DNA of 64,000 nt from Neptunicoccus sediminis (GTDB lineage Bacteria > Pseudomonadota > Alphaproteobacteria > Rhodobacterales > Rhodobacteraceae), in NCBI RefSeq assembly GCF_001719615.1, contig NZ_MDVX01000001.1, forward strand, positions 248,001-312,000. Reading direction: 5' to 3'. Below, one piece after another: positions 37,245 to 45,926 of the stretch (position 1 is its first letter; every line of letters begins with the position of its first letter). The position numbers were made by a program, and so were the translations under genes. The notes below the pieces were generated by a model. The model was not told the origin of the DNA, made no database searches, and worked only from the letters and a program-made list of their open reading frames with translations.

Positions 37245-40210
37245 CAGTTTGTCCTTCCCACGGGGATTTCCACGGGTGTATCGCTTTCTTCCCATTCGCC
37301 TTTGCGGGCAAGATGGTCAAATTCGTAAGCAAAGCTCATATATTGGACGCGCGTTCTCGATGGGAAGCCCTTCTCCGCAGATTGGAAGGACTGCACAAGT
37401 TCAACGAACTCTTGCCAGAACGCGTCAATTTCTGCAGGTGTAATGTCTATGCTAAGAGTCAATCCTTTGGTCTCCTGAGCGGCACCGCTTAGACCGATGT
37501 ACTCCAGTAAAACGGGTATACCCTGACCTATTTTTTCAAATCCGCCAGCGACTGCAATTGCAGCCTCCAATTGAAGTTGTTTATTGAAGTGTTTAACTTG
37601 TGCCGGTTTTGGAGGAGAGCCGGATTTATAGTCGTAGATTAGGAAATTACCCGCTTCATCGGTGTCAATCCGGTCCGCTTTGGCCACCAGCTTGAAGTCG
37701 AGGGATTCGATCGTGCGTACACCCTCTATTTCCTGCGCGGTGGAGCCGCCCCGCAGACGGCGCTCTGCCTCTTGTGCGACAAACCAGCCGGTGATCCGCG
37801 CCAGCCGTGCCAGCCAGATGCGCTGCATCGCGGGCCATGGTACCTCGTTGCGCAGCACCTCTTCTGCTACATCCAGCAGCGCGGTTCGGGCATCTTCGGG
37901 AAGGGTCTCGGGATAGCGCTCTACAAAGACCTCAACCACTTTGTGCAGAGCAATGCCGCGGATCAGGGCATCCGGTTCGCGCCCCAGCGGATCGAGCCGC
38001 CGCAGTTGCAGAATTTTCTGCGCATAAACCGCGTAAGGGTCTCGGATCAGCCGTTCCACCTGTGTCACTGACAGTTGCTTCAGGCGTTTTCCGGCGGGGG
38101 GCATCGGGGCCGGACGGGGCGCGGGGCGAACCGTTGTGGCAGGTCGGTCCATTTGGCGTGCCATGTCGACCCAGTGCTGACCGTTCTCTGTCAGGGTCTT
38201 AACAGCAGCTTTGCCGGTTTCGCCCAAACCGTTCATCAGGTTTAGAATGCGCACGATCCAGCGCGAGGCCACTGTCGGCGCATCCCCGTCCCGCAGAGAG
38301 TGGCTTATCACCAGTTCTGCGGCGCCGCAGCCTTGCTGGAAATCATGTGCCGAGAGGCCGATCAAACGTTCGGGCGGGGGCAGGCCGATTTGTTTGCGCA
38401 TGGCGCGGTTCAGCCACGGATCAGGGCTTTCGACACCGGGCCAGATCGGATCATTCATGCCGCCAAGGAGCACCAGATCGGCGGTTTCCACACGGGCCTC
38501 CAACGTGCCCCAGATCGCCACCATCGGATGAGAGGCACGGGCCTCCCGCGCGGTTTCAGAGCCTAGTACGTTGGAAAACAACGCGCGGTAATCGGCAAGG
38601 CTGAGGGGGCCAGCGGCATCAGCATCTTTTTGCAAGGTATTGAAAACCTGCGCGGCTTTCTCTCCGGTTTCCAGTTTCCACAACTCGTGATCGGTCTCTT
38701 GCGAAGGGCCTGCGGCAAGGGCTTCGGCGGTTTGCAGATGCAGTTCCAGCATGGCGGAGAGATCGCCATCGGCCATCGTTTCAAGGGGCGCCAGACAGCG
38801 CACGATCCAGTCGGCCCAGACACGGCGGGCGGGATTTTTTTCATCCTTGTCTGCCCAATCGCGCAGGGCGTCGAAGTCCACAAAAGGCGCACCGCCGCGC
38901 AGCTTTTGTTTTTCGTATTCACGGGCAAAACGGCGGCTGTCTCCCTCGCGCACGCCGCTGTCAGTTAGCGGGTGTTTCAACAGCGCAATCAGGTCCAGCG
39001 GTGTCAGACGTTGCCCCATGCAATTGGCCACCAGCCGCAGAAAAATACCGGGCGGTGTCAGGTGCAGCGGCCGCCCCGCACTGTCATCGGGCAGGATATT
39101 CCAGCGTTGCAACACGGCGCTGACACGGCGGGTCAGGGTCCGGTCGGGGGTGATCAGAACGGCACGTTTGCCCTCTTCCAGCGCGGCCCGCAGACGCAGG
39201 GCCAGTGCCATGGCTTCTTCCTTGGGGGTTTCGGCCTCTATCAGGGACCAGCCTTTGATTGCGGCCTCCAGATGGGGCACCAGTTCGGGTCCTTCATCAA
39301 GCCATTGGTCGGTAAACGGCGCAGGACGCAGCGCCAGAGATACCAGCGCATTGCGGGCCGGATTTGCGGGGCTGTCCGTTGCCCAATCTGCAATATCCCC
39401 TAGCGCTACCCCGGCCTGTTTGCAAAAATGTGCCAGCGCCGATTGCGGGTTGTCGAGCGAAACGGATTCCGCACTTAGCGCGTCCCAGTTTTCCACGCTG
39501 AGGGCCCGGTCAAGGCCGGGCAAAACCACCGCCCCTTGTGGCAGCGCGGCGACTGCACGCATAAACAGCGCGGTTTCCCCGCGTGATCCGGTGGACCCGA
39601 TCGCCAACACAGGATGCTCTGGCGGGGTCTCGGCCCATTTCGCCGCGAATGCCAGCGCTGCCGCCCGCTGTCGGTCCTGCGGATCGGTCGGATTTTCCGT
39701 GTCCCAGTGTTGCGCTAGAATGTTCAGAAAATCGAGCGAGCGTTGCCAGTGACCGGATTGGTCCTCTACAGATATGTCCGCCAGCGCAGACAGGGGCACG
39801 CCCTCGCCCTGCATCTCATCCAGCACGGCGGCAAGGGATTGCGCGAGATCGAACTTCGCGGATTGCGGCGCAATCGACCCGTCGGCAGCCAACAACCGGC
39901 CCACAAGTTGCGCGAGCGTCAGTTGCCTGCGCAATTTCGAGACGGGTTCGGGCAGCACCACCGGTAGATCGGGGTGGTTTGCAATATCGGTCAGCACGCG
40001 GATTTTCGGCAGCAGCAGCGCACCGTCCTCGGTCAGCAGTTCTTTCAAACGCCGCGCCATTCGCTGTGTGTTTACGAATATCTCGGTGCGGCCCAGCATT
40101 TCCGGACCGTAACCGGCCAGTCTTGTTTGCAATCCGGCGATAAAGCTGCGGGAAAAATCGCAGCCCACAGGCACTGCAAAAACGCGGGGTTTGGACGTCG
40201 GTTCAAACAT
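37244..40210 (-). CDS. addB: Double-strand break repair protein AddB
   Basis: A 988-residue AddB subunit: an inactivated helicase fold plus a C-terminal nuclease domain. The nuclease motif is NFLIYDYKSGSPPKP near residue 880. The region EMLGRTEIFVNTQRMARRLK and LGGMNDPIWPGVESPDPWLN fit alphaproteobacterial AddB. The four cysteines that hold an iron-sulfur cluster in Bacillus AddB are absent around the nuclease, as expected in this lineage. ATG 40210 overlaps the murU end by eight bases. It works with AddA. Confidence 0.94.
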   Translation of the reverse strand: MFEPTSKPRVFAVPVGCDFSRSFIAGLQTRLAGYGPEMLGRTEIFVNTQRMARRLKELLTEDGALLLPKIRVLTDIANHPDLPVVLPEPVSKLRRQLTLAQLVGRLLAADGSIAPQSAKFDLAQSLAAVLDEMQGEGVPLSALADISVEDQSGHWQRSLDFLNILAQHWDTENPTDPQDRQRAAALAFAAKWAETPPEHPVLAIGSTGSRGETALFMRAVAALPQGAVVLPGLDRALSVENWDALSAESVSLDNPQSALAHFCKQAGVALGDIADWATDSPANPARNALVSLALRPAPFTDQWLDEGPELVPHLEAAIKGWSLIEAETPKEEAMALALRLRAALEEGKRAVLITPDRTLTRRVSAVLQRWNILPDDSAGRPLHLTPPGIFLRLVANCMGQRLTPLDLIALLKHPLTDSGVREGDSRRFAREYEKQKLRGGAPFVDFDALRDWADKDEKNPARRVWADWIVRCLAPLETMADGDLSAMLELHLQTAEALAAGPSQETDHELWKLETGEKAAQVFNTLQKDADAAGPLSLADYRALFSNVLGSETAREARASHPMVAIWGTLEARVETADLVLLGGMNDPIWPGVESPDPWLNRAMRKQIGLPPPERLIGLSAHDFQQGCGAAELVISHSLRDGDAPTVASRWIVRILNLMNGLGETGKAAVKTLTENGQHWVDMARQMDRPATTVRPAPRPAPMPPAGKRLKQLSVTQVERLIRDPYAVYAQKILQLRRLDPLGREPDALIRGIALHKVVEVFVERYPETLPEDARTALLDVAEEVLRNEVPWPAMQRIWLARLARITGWFVAQEAERRLRGGSTAQEIEGVRTIESLDFKLVAKADRIDTDEAGNFLIYDYKSGSPPKPAQVKHFNKQLQLEAAIAVAGGFEKIGQGIPVLLEYIGLSGAAQETKGLTLSIDITPAEIDAFWQEFVELVQSFQSAEKGFPSRTRVQYMSFAYEFDHLARKGEWEESDTPVEIPVGRTN

Positions 40211-40895
40211 GTGCCAAAGCCTCTTCTGCGGCCTGAATGCCCGAAGGCCGACCAACATCCACCCATTTTCCGCTATAAACCCATCCAAAAGCCTGTCGCT
40301 CTGCGATCATCTGGTTCCACAGCAGGTTCAGGGAAAAAGACGTTTCCGAAATACCTGCAAGCCGTTCGGTTTTCAGGATTTGTACGCCGGAATAGACATA
40401 TGGCGCTGTCGGATTTTCGCCGCGACGGATCAGGGTGTCATTTTCGTCTAGGGAAAAGTCGCCGCTGCCTTCATGGGCGATGGTCTGCGCCATCGGCACA
40501 AGTGTTAACAGCGCGTCCATTCGATCCGGATTCCAACGGGCTAACAGGTCTGGCACGGGGTTCGGACCGACAAATACCGCGTCAGAGTTCATCACCACGA
40601 CCGGATCAGACCCGAGCTGTGGCAGTGCATTCATCAACCCGCCGCCAGTTTCCAGAATTTCAGGCTCTTCCCGCAGGCAGGTCACATTTGACTGCTTTGC
40701 AAGATGCGCTTCTATCTGTTCTGCGCGGTAGTGGGTGTTGACCACGATGGTTTTGAACCCGTTCAACAGGGAAAGGCTGTGGTCTATCAAGGGTTTACCG
40801 TCCACTTTGATCATGGGTTTGGGCATTTTGTCCGTCAGCGGGGCCATGCGCGTTCCAAAACCGGCGGCGAAGATCATCGCGGCTACGGGCTTCAT
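40203..40895 (-). CDS. murU: Nucleotidyltransferase, MurU-like (MurNAc-1-phosphate uridylyltransferase)
   Basis: A 230-residue sugar-nucleotide transferase. The N-terminal signature AAGFGTRMAPLTDKMPKPMI is followed by NTHYRAEQIEAHL and the metal-binding VVVMNSDAVF. Together with the adjacent AmgK kinase it would make UDP-MurNAc from recycled MurNAc, the fosfomycin-resistant salvage route known from Pseudomonas putida and Caulobacter. The start overlaps the amgK stop (ATGA). The C-terminus runs eight bases into addB. Assignment rests on sequence plus the pair. Confidence 0.9.
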   Translation of the reverse strand: MKPVAAMIFAAGFGTRMAPLTDKMPKPMIKVDGKPLIDHSLSLLNGFKTIVVNTHYRAEQIEAHLAKQSNVTCLREEPEILETGGGLMNALPQLGSDPVVVMNSDAVFVGPNPVPDLLARWNPDRMDALLTLVPMAQTIAHEGSGDFSLDENDTLIRRGENPTAPYVYSGVQILKTERLAGISETSFSLNLLWNQMIAERQAFGWVYSGKWVDVGRPSGIQAAEEALAHV

Positions 40896-41899
40896 CGTCC
40901 GGCCCCGATAATGCGCTTTCGCACCTCTTCTGTTGGTGGCGGCACGTGACGTTCGATCCAGTTTGCAACGGCTGTCAGTCGCGGATCGCGCAGATCCCGC
41001 TGCAAATGGTCCCAGACGCGTGGCATGTGGTTAAGATAAACCGGCTTGCCGTCCCGCACGCAAAGCCGAGCGAAAATCCCGATAATTTTGATATTCCGTT
41101 GCATTCCCAGTGTGTTATAGGCTGTTTGAAAGCTCTCCCGATCCACACCGGACTGCGTGACATAATGATCAAACATCGCGGTTTGCAAGGTGGGACTGGT
41201 ATCGCGGCGGGCGTCTTCCAGCAGGGATACAAGGTCATAGGCCGGATGGCCTAGCAGCGCGTCCTGATAGTCAAGCTGTCCGACACGCCGGATGCCGTCC
41301 CGATCCGGCAGCCAAAGCAGGTTTTCCGAATGATAATCCCGCAGGACCACTGTGATTTGAGCCAGTCCGTCGCAAGCCTCGGTCATCAGGCTGTCAAATT
41401 CCGCACGCAATGCTGGTGAGGTTTCTTGCCCCGTTGCAGCCGGTAGATACCAGTCCGTCAGCAACTGTGCTTCGCGCAAGTAGGTTGCGCTGTCATATGG
41501 GGCAATCTCCGCAGGGGGCGGCGCTTTTGCCAGATGGACCAGAACATCGACTGCTGCGGTGTAGAGTTCGACCTCATCCGCGCGGGCGGTGCCGCAAAGA
41601 CGGGCGAACAGATCATCACCGAAATCCTCTAACAGAAGAAATCCGGCCTCCTCATCGGAGGCCAAAATGCGGGGCGCGGAAATTCCTTGATCCAGCAACC
41701 AGTTGGTCATTTTGACAAAGGGGCGGATGTCCTCTCCCCGCTCTGGCGGGGCGTTCATCAGAACAGCGGCGCCGTGCCTCGGGTCCGTCAGCCGGTCATA
41801 GCTGCGGTTAGAGGCATCGCCCGCCAGATTGGACCGTGTCGCATGGTTCCATTCGGCGGTTTTCAAAAATTGGGTGATCAGTTCGGAACGGTCGGTCAA
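40892..41899 (-). CDS. amgK: Anomeric MurNAc/GlcNAc kinase (aminoglycoside phosphotransferase fold)
   Basis: A 335-residue APH-fold kinase. Family landmarks are SNLAGDASNRSYDRL near residue 25, VLLRDYHSENLLWLPD-type catalytic loop (VVLRDYHSENLLWLP) and the metal-binding GQLDYQDALLGHPAYDLVSL. AmgK phosphorylates the anomeric carbon of MurNAc, feeding MurU. The start is TTG 41899, six bases after the tsaE stop; no ATG occurs for the next 40 codons. It sits in tsaE-amgK-murU-addB-addA. Confidence 0.9.
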   Translation of the reverse strand: MTDRSELITQFLKTAEWNHATRSNLAGDASNRSYDRLTDPRHGAAVLMNAPPERGEDIRPFVKMTNWLLDQGISAPRILASDEEAGFLLLEDFGDDLFARLCGTARADEVELYTAAVDVLVHLAKAPPPAEIAPYDSATYLREAQLLTDWYLPAATGQETSPALRAEFDSLMTEACDGLAQITVVLRDYHSENLLWLPDRDGIRRVGQLDYQDALLGHPAYDLVSLLEDARRDTSPTLQTAMFDHYVTQSGVDRESFQTAYNTLGMQRNIKIIGIFARLCVRDGKPVYLNHMPRVWDHLQRDLRDPRLTAVANWIERHVPPPTEEVRKRIIGAGR

Positions 41900-41905
41900 C
41901 GGGGG

Positions 41906-42394
41906 CTAGCCTTGGGTCTTGGTCATAAATGAAAGCAATGAAACCGTAGTGTTCCATTTGCTGTCAGTCCATTCAAGCGAAACCCGACGCCGGTCATCCT
42001 CGCGCAGTTCAAAGGCAATGGAGAGGGCAGATTGCGGGCGCAAACTGCCAAGCCTTTCGGGCCATTCAATCAAGCAGATACTGTCTTCAAACGCCTGATC
42101 GAGACCAAGCTCGTATAATTCGTCCACCGCGGTCAGACGATAAAGATCGGCGTGCCAGATTTCCGTGTCGTGCAACTCATAAACCTGCACCAGCGTGAAA
42201 GTGGGGGAGGGAACGTCCTCAACCGCGCCGATTTCCTGAAGGCGGGTCTGGATATACATCCGCGCCAATTCGGTTTTGCCTGCCCCCACAGGGCCGGAGA
42301 GCAGAACCGTATCGCCAGCCACAAGGGTCTCGGCCAGCACATTTGCCAGCAGTTTTGTGTCTTCAAGACTGTTAAGATCAAAGCAGTGTTTCAT
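41906..42394 (-). CDS. tsaE: tRNA N6-adenosine threonylcarbamoyltransferase complex ATPase TsaE
   Basis: A 162-residue P-loop ATPase needed for t6A37 in ANN-decoding tRNAs. Walker A is LLSGPVGAGKTELAR near 35, followed by VPSPTFTLVQVYE and the HADLYRL segment. The C-terminus (LICLIEWPERLG-type: SICLIEWPERLG) is typical. I used ATG 42394; the frame extends upstream but only with Pro/Arg-rich sequence. TsaD of the same pathway is at 53.3 kb. It begins the amgK-murU-addBA row. Confidence 0.94.
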   Translation of the reverse strand: MKHCFDLNSLEDTKLLANVLAETLVAGDTVLLSGPVGAGKTELARMYIQTRLQEIGAVEDVPSPTFTLVQVYELHDTEIWHADLYRLTAVDELYELGLDQAFEDSICLIEWPERLGSLRPQSALSIAFELREDDRRRVSLEWTDSKWNTTVSLLSFMTKTQG

Positions 42395-42467
42395 GGGACG
42401 GGCCTGATTGCGGGAATTGTCCCATCCATCCCCCAGCCCAAAGGCGAATGCAACAGGCTTTACCGGA

Positions 42468-43676
42468 TCAGGCGGTATCGGCCAGCCGTGCCGGGTCCAG
42501 CGCGGTGCCAGCCCGCTTGAATTCGCAAAACACCCGACCGTCGGCAATGGGCGAGACTGTCATGGTCAGTTCGGTGCCGCAGATATGGATGATCTGGGCC
42601 TGCCACTGGCTGCGCTCGCTGAAGTCGTGGACAAAATTGCGAAACTCGCCCCAGACGGGCGTGGGTTTGCAGTTCTTTTGAAACAACCGGCTGACATCTG
42701 TTACCGTTGGCGGTGCCACAGCCTTGGAAAGCGTGCAGCACCACAGGTCGTCAAACGCATCGTTCGCATAGGTCAGTTCCCCCGCCTGATTGAAGATTGC
42801 CACCGCGTCAGAAAGGCTCTCCAATGCGGCGTAAAGCTGGCAGATTTCTGCGCGATACCCCGTTTCCATCGCGGCAGAGCGTGAAATATCCTCAAACAAC
42901 AAGGCGGCCCCGCCGCGGGGGTGGGGCCGCCCTGTCACACGGTAGATGGCGCCGGAGGGTAATGCCCAGTCTACCTCGTATTTTCCGGTGAAGGCACCGC
43001 TTTCCAATTCTGCAAATTCCTGTCGCAGCGTGGTAAAATCGCGCGGTTCGGGGATAGAGCCGTTGTTGCGCAAACGGTCCAGAAACGCGCGCATGGTCGG
43101 TTTGCGCGCCAGCCAGTCCGGTGCCAGCCCCAAAAGCGAGGACAGGGCCGGGTTGAACAGGGTCAGATCCCGTTCACGGTCAAAAACAGCAATCCCGATC
43201 GGCAGATGGGCAAAAGTCGCAGTAAGGGTCTGGATAAAGCGTTTCAGCTCATTCTCTGTCTCTGCGAGAAGGGTTGCGTCCTTGGCGTAAAATACCGTTC
43301 CCGAACCGTTTTTCTGGGATTGGATCGAAAAGGTTTCAGGCTTGTCCGGTTGTACGGATTTTAGCCTGAACATTTCTTCCGCTCCGGAAACGGCCTTTGT
43401 GGTCAGTTTCTCAAAGGCGCTTATTCCGTCGAAATTTCCCTGCGGGTCCGCCAGAGTTTTTTGGCAGTATTCGTTCAGCCAAGCGACTTGTCCGCCGGAT
43501 TCAAGCCAGATCCCGAACGGGGCGGTATAGGCGATTTTACCAAGCGTCGGTCCCGCTGATACAAGGGTTCCGGCCCGCCGTGCGCGGCCCGTGGGCGTAG
43601 GGACAATCAAGGCGAGACAGATCCCCAGACCGAACAGTAACCCTACAAGCATGATCCCTGTGTGAAAATGCGCCAA
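42468..43676 (-). CDS. PAS-domain membrane protein without kinase domain (DivL-like)
   Basis: A 402-residue protein. An N-terminal membrane helix (about 8-26, MLVGLLFGLGICLALIV) is followed by about three PAS-like repeats: 45-130 (APFGIWLESGGQVAWLN), 150-265 (LPIGIAVFDRERDLTLFNPA, then LGLAPDWLARKPTMRAFLDR) and 280-385 (SDAVAIFNQAGELTYANDA). No DHp or ATPase domain follows. The PAS pattern matches the DivL sensor family; a kinase-lacking DivL acts in CtrA control in Rhodobacter capsulatus. Start TTG 43676 has AGGAAAGG upstream; ATG 43652 is an alternative. A CtrA-type site lies 55 bp upstream. Confidence 0.75.
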   Translation of the reverse strand: MAHFHTGIMLVGLLFGLGICLALIVPTPTGRARRAGTLVSAGPTLGKIAYTAPFGIWLESGGQVAWLNEYCQKTLADPQGNFDGISAFEKLTTKAVSGAEEMFRLKSVQPDKPETFSIQSQKNGSGTVFYAKDATLLAETENELKRFIQTLTATFAHLPIGIAVFDRERDLTLFNPALSSLLGLAPDWLARKPTMRAFLDRLRNNGSIPEPRDFTTLRQEFAELESGAFTGKYEVDWALPSGAIYRVTGRPHPRGGAALLFEDISRSAAMETGYRAEICQLYAALESLSDAVAIFNQAGELTYANDAFDDLWCCTLSKAVAPPTVTDVSRLFQKNCKPTPVWGEFRNFVHDFSERSQWQAQIIHICGTELTMTVSPIADGRVFCEFKRAGTALDPARLADTA

Positions 43677-43730
43677 CCCCGCTGCCTTTCCTGTAATCCG
43701 ATACCAAAATCACAGGAGACCCTAAAATGG

Positions 43731-43745
43731 TTAACATGGGGTTAA
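43731..43745. promoter_or_regulatory. CtrA-type binding site TTAA-N7-TTAA
   Basis: TTAA (43731-43734), seven bases and TTAA (43742-43745) form a perfect full CtrA box, with the favoured C after the first half. It lies between regB (ends 43760) and the PAS/DivL-like gene (starts 43676), 55 bp before the latter. By base composition I expect about 0.3 such sites by chance in the whole window. Confidence 0.5.
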
Positions 43746-43759
43746 TGGCCGTCCGCTGT

Positions 43760-45184
43760 CTAATGTGACGGATCAATCTGCCGGTTCGGTCCCACCACAG
43801 GGGCGCGGTCCACCTCCAGATCGGCGCGGTTCCAGCGCACGTTGACAATCGCTCCGGTCGCACCTTCCATAGCCTTCATTGCGCCGGCGTTCTGGCCCAT
43901 CGTGTAGCCGTCCACCGCCGCATTGGTAAAGGTTAACTCCGCGCCGGTCCGTTCCAGCATGGTCTTGGCGATAAACAGACCAAGCCCCATGCCCTCATAT
44001 TCCGGTCGAGAGGCAGCCTGACCGTCCGAAGACTTGCGTTTGCTCAGGAAAGGGTCTCCGATCCTGCCCAATAAATCCGGTGGATAGCCGCGACCGTCGT
44101 CGCCCACCATGACCCGGATGGAACTGTCGCTCCAACTTGTGTGGACCCAAACCGTGCTCTTGGCGAAATCCACCGCATTTTGCACAAGATTGCGAACACC
44201 GTGGATAAATTCAGGGTTGCGCTGGGCGTAGGGGATGTCTTCAAGGCGCGGTTGTTCGGCAGAGCCATTGGCGAGGAAGTGAATGATTTTCCCTCTGTTT
44301 TCATGGGGTTCTGCGGCTTCCTGCACGATCGAAGTCAAAGGTGCCGTCTTTAGCAGCAGGTCGTCCTTTCCCGCACGCCCCATATCCCGCAGAATATCGC
44401 GCAACCGTTCTGCCTGCGATGAAATAAGCTCTGCATCCTCGCGCAGTTCGGGTGAGTCTTCCAGTTCCTCTGCCAGTTCCGAGGCCACAAGTTTGATTGT
44501 GGCGAGCGGTGTGCCCATCTCATGGGCGGCGGCTGCCACCACACCGCCAAGCAGGGTTAGTTCATGTTCCCGAGCGAGCGCCATTTGCGTCGCCGCCAGC
44601 GCCTGACTCATGGTAAATGTTTCGCTCGTGACGCGCCGCGCATAGCCGCCCAGAAACAGAATGCCAATCACCAGCGCGGTCCAGTAGCCAGCCACATAAA
44701 GCTGCGGCAGGGCAACGATTTCTCCGGTTTGCAGGGTCAGGGGCACATAAAAGAACGCCAGCGCGCTGATCGCCAGCAGGGCGATACCGCTCACCAGAAA
44801 TGTGGCATTGACCCGCAGGGCGGTGGCGGAAATCGTGACGGGCGCAAGGATCAGCAGCGCAAAGGGATTGTTCAGCCCCCCGTTCAGGAACAGCAGGATC
44901 ACCAGTTGACCCAGATCGAACAGCAGCGTCAGGGTGGTTTCCTGCTGGGACAGGCGTTTGGTTTCGGGCAGCGTAAACGTGGCGGCAAGGTTAAAGATCA
45001 CCGAAGCACCAATGGCGACCACGTTCATTCCGATCAACAGATCAAGACCCAGCACATAATAAGCCACAGCGACGGCGGCGGTTTGCCCGAAAATCGCCAG
45101 CCAGCGCAGGTAAATCAGCGTCCGCATCCGGACCCATTCGCTGCGGGCGGAGGCGTAGAAATAGGGCTGGGTGGTCTCTGACAT
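43760..45184 (-). CDS. regB: Redox sensor histidine kinase RegB/PrrB/ActS, cysteine-free
   Basis: A 474-residue membrane kinase of the global redox system that signals to RegA. Six hydrophobic helices fill residues 25-185 and hold the quinone-sensing heptapeptide GGLNNPF (102-108). The H-box is AAAHEMGTPLATIKL with phospho-acceptor H221. G-boxes include VGDDGRGYPPD and GMGLGLFIAKTMLERTGAEL. The redox Cys of R. capsulatus RegB lies 40 residues after the His; here that position is Leu261 (SQAERLRDIL), and the whole protein has no Cys. ATG 45184 has an AGG site. Divergent from regA. Confidence 0.95.
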   Translation of the reverse strand: MSETTQPYFYASARSEWVRMRTLIYLRWLAIFGQTAAVAVAYYVLGLDLLIGMNVVAIGASVIFNLAATFTLPETKRLSQQETTLTLLFDLGQLVILLFLNGGLNNPFALLILAPVTISATALRVNATFLVSGIALLAISALAFFYVPLTLQTGEIVALPQLYVAGYWTALVIGILFLGGYARRVTSETFTMSQALAATQMALAREHELTLLGGVVAAAAHEMGTPLATIKLVASELAEELEDSPELREDAELISSQAERLRDILRDMGRAGKDDLLLKTAPLTSIVQEAAEPHENRGKIIHFLANGSAEQPRLEDIPYAQRNPEFIHGVRNLVQNAVDFAKSTVWVHTSWSDSSIRVMVGDDGRGYPPDLLGRIGDPFLSKRKSSDGQAASRPEYEGMGLGLFIAKTMLERTGAELTFTNAAVDGYTMGQNAGAMKAMEGATGAIVNVRWNRADLEVDRAPVVGPNRQIDPSH

Positions 45185-45309
45185 GGGTTTGCCTGACTTT
45201 GTGCGGGGTTGTGACGCGTTCACATCCAGTCGAATTTGGCACAGGGGTGCTTTGGGGTGCAATGACAGATGCGCGGGTTAAGCGGGGGAAACCACGCTAC
45301 AACACGGGT

Positions 45310-45338
45310 TTGACCTGACATTCGGGAAACTCTACTAA
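45310..45338 (+). promoter_or_regulatory. regA promoter
   Basis: TTGACC (45310-45315), 17 bp, TACTAA (45333-45338), then GAAGGGA before ATG 45367. This is one of the best sigma-70-like matches in the window, predicting a leader of about 20-25 nt. regB is transcribed the other way from the same 182-bp gap. Confidence 0.6.
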
Positions 45339-45366
45339 GGAATAACCACGATACGAAGGGACGGAT

Positions 45367-45921
45367 ATGTCGGAAACTGAGATGCGGGAAATCGGAGCGG
45401 ACAACTCGTTAATGATCCTCGACGACGATGAACCCTTTCGCCGCCGACTGGCACGGGCGATGGAAAAGCGGGGCTTCAACCCGACAGCACTGGATTCCGT
45501 GGCTGCGGGACGGGCTTTTTGCACGGCAACGCCCCCGGCTTATGCGGTGGTGGATTTGCGTCTCGAAGACGGTACTGGTCTTGATGTGGTCGAAGTGCTG
45601 CGCGCCCGCCGTGCGGATGCCAAGATCGTGGTCCTGACAGGTTATGGTGCGATTGCCACGGCGGTGGCTGCGGTAAAGATTGGCGCGACCGATTATCTGT
45701 CGAAACCCGCTGATGCCAAAGACGTGACCCATGCGCTGCTGGCTTTGCCCGGTGACAAGCCGCCGCCACCGGAGAATCCCATGTCTGCGGATCGTGTGCG
45801 GTGGGAACACATCCAACGGGTGTTTGAACTGTGCGACCGCAATGTATCGGAAACCGCTAGGCGGCTGAACATGCACCGCCGCACCTTGCAGCGTATTCTG
45901 GCAAAGCGCAGCCCCAAGTAG
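45367..45921 (+). CDS. regA: Response regulator RegA/PrrA/ActR
   Basis: A 184-residue global regulator of photosynthesis, respiration, CO2 and N2 fixation genes in Rhodobacterales. The receiver has acidic D19-D21 (LMILDDDEP), phospho-acceptor D63 (AYAVVDLRLEDGTGL) and T/K switch residues in VLTGYGAIATAVAAVKIGA. A proline linker (PPPPENP) joins the Fis-type helix-turn-helix NVSETARRLNMHRRTLQRIL, the invariant DNA-binding motif of the family. It is adjacent and divergent to regB, with no senC/prrC between them, unlike Rhodobacter. Confidence 0.97.
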   Translation: MSETEMREIGADNSLMILDDDEPFRRRLARAMEKRGFNPTALDSVAAGRAFCTATPPAYAVVDLRLEDGTGLDVVEVLRARRADAKIVVLTGYGAIATAVAAVKIGATDYLSKPADAKDVTHALLALPGDKPPPPENPMSADRVRWEHIQRVFELCDRNVSETARRLNMHRRTLQRILAKRSPK

Positions 45922-45926
45922 ACGGC

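Noticed and set aside
45185-45262. Longer RegB start (TTG 45262) that would add a Cys
   Set aside because: ATG 45184 has an AGG site and gives the family N-terminus; the extension does not resemble RegB.
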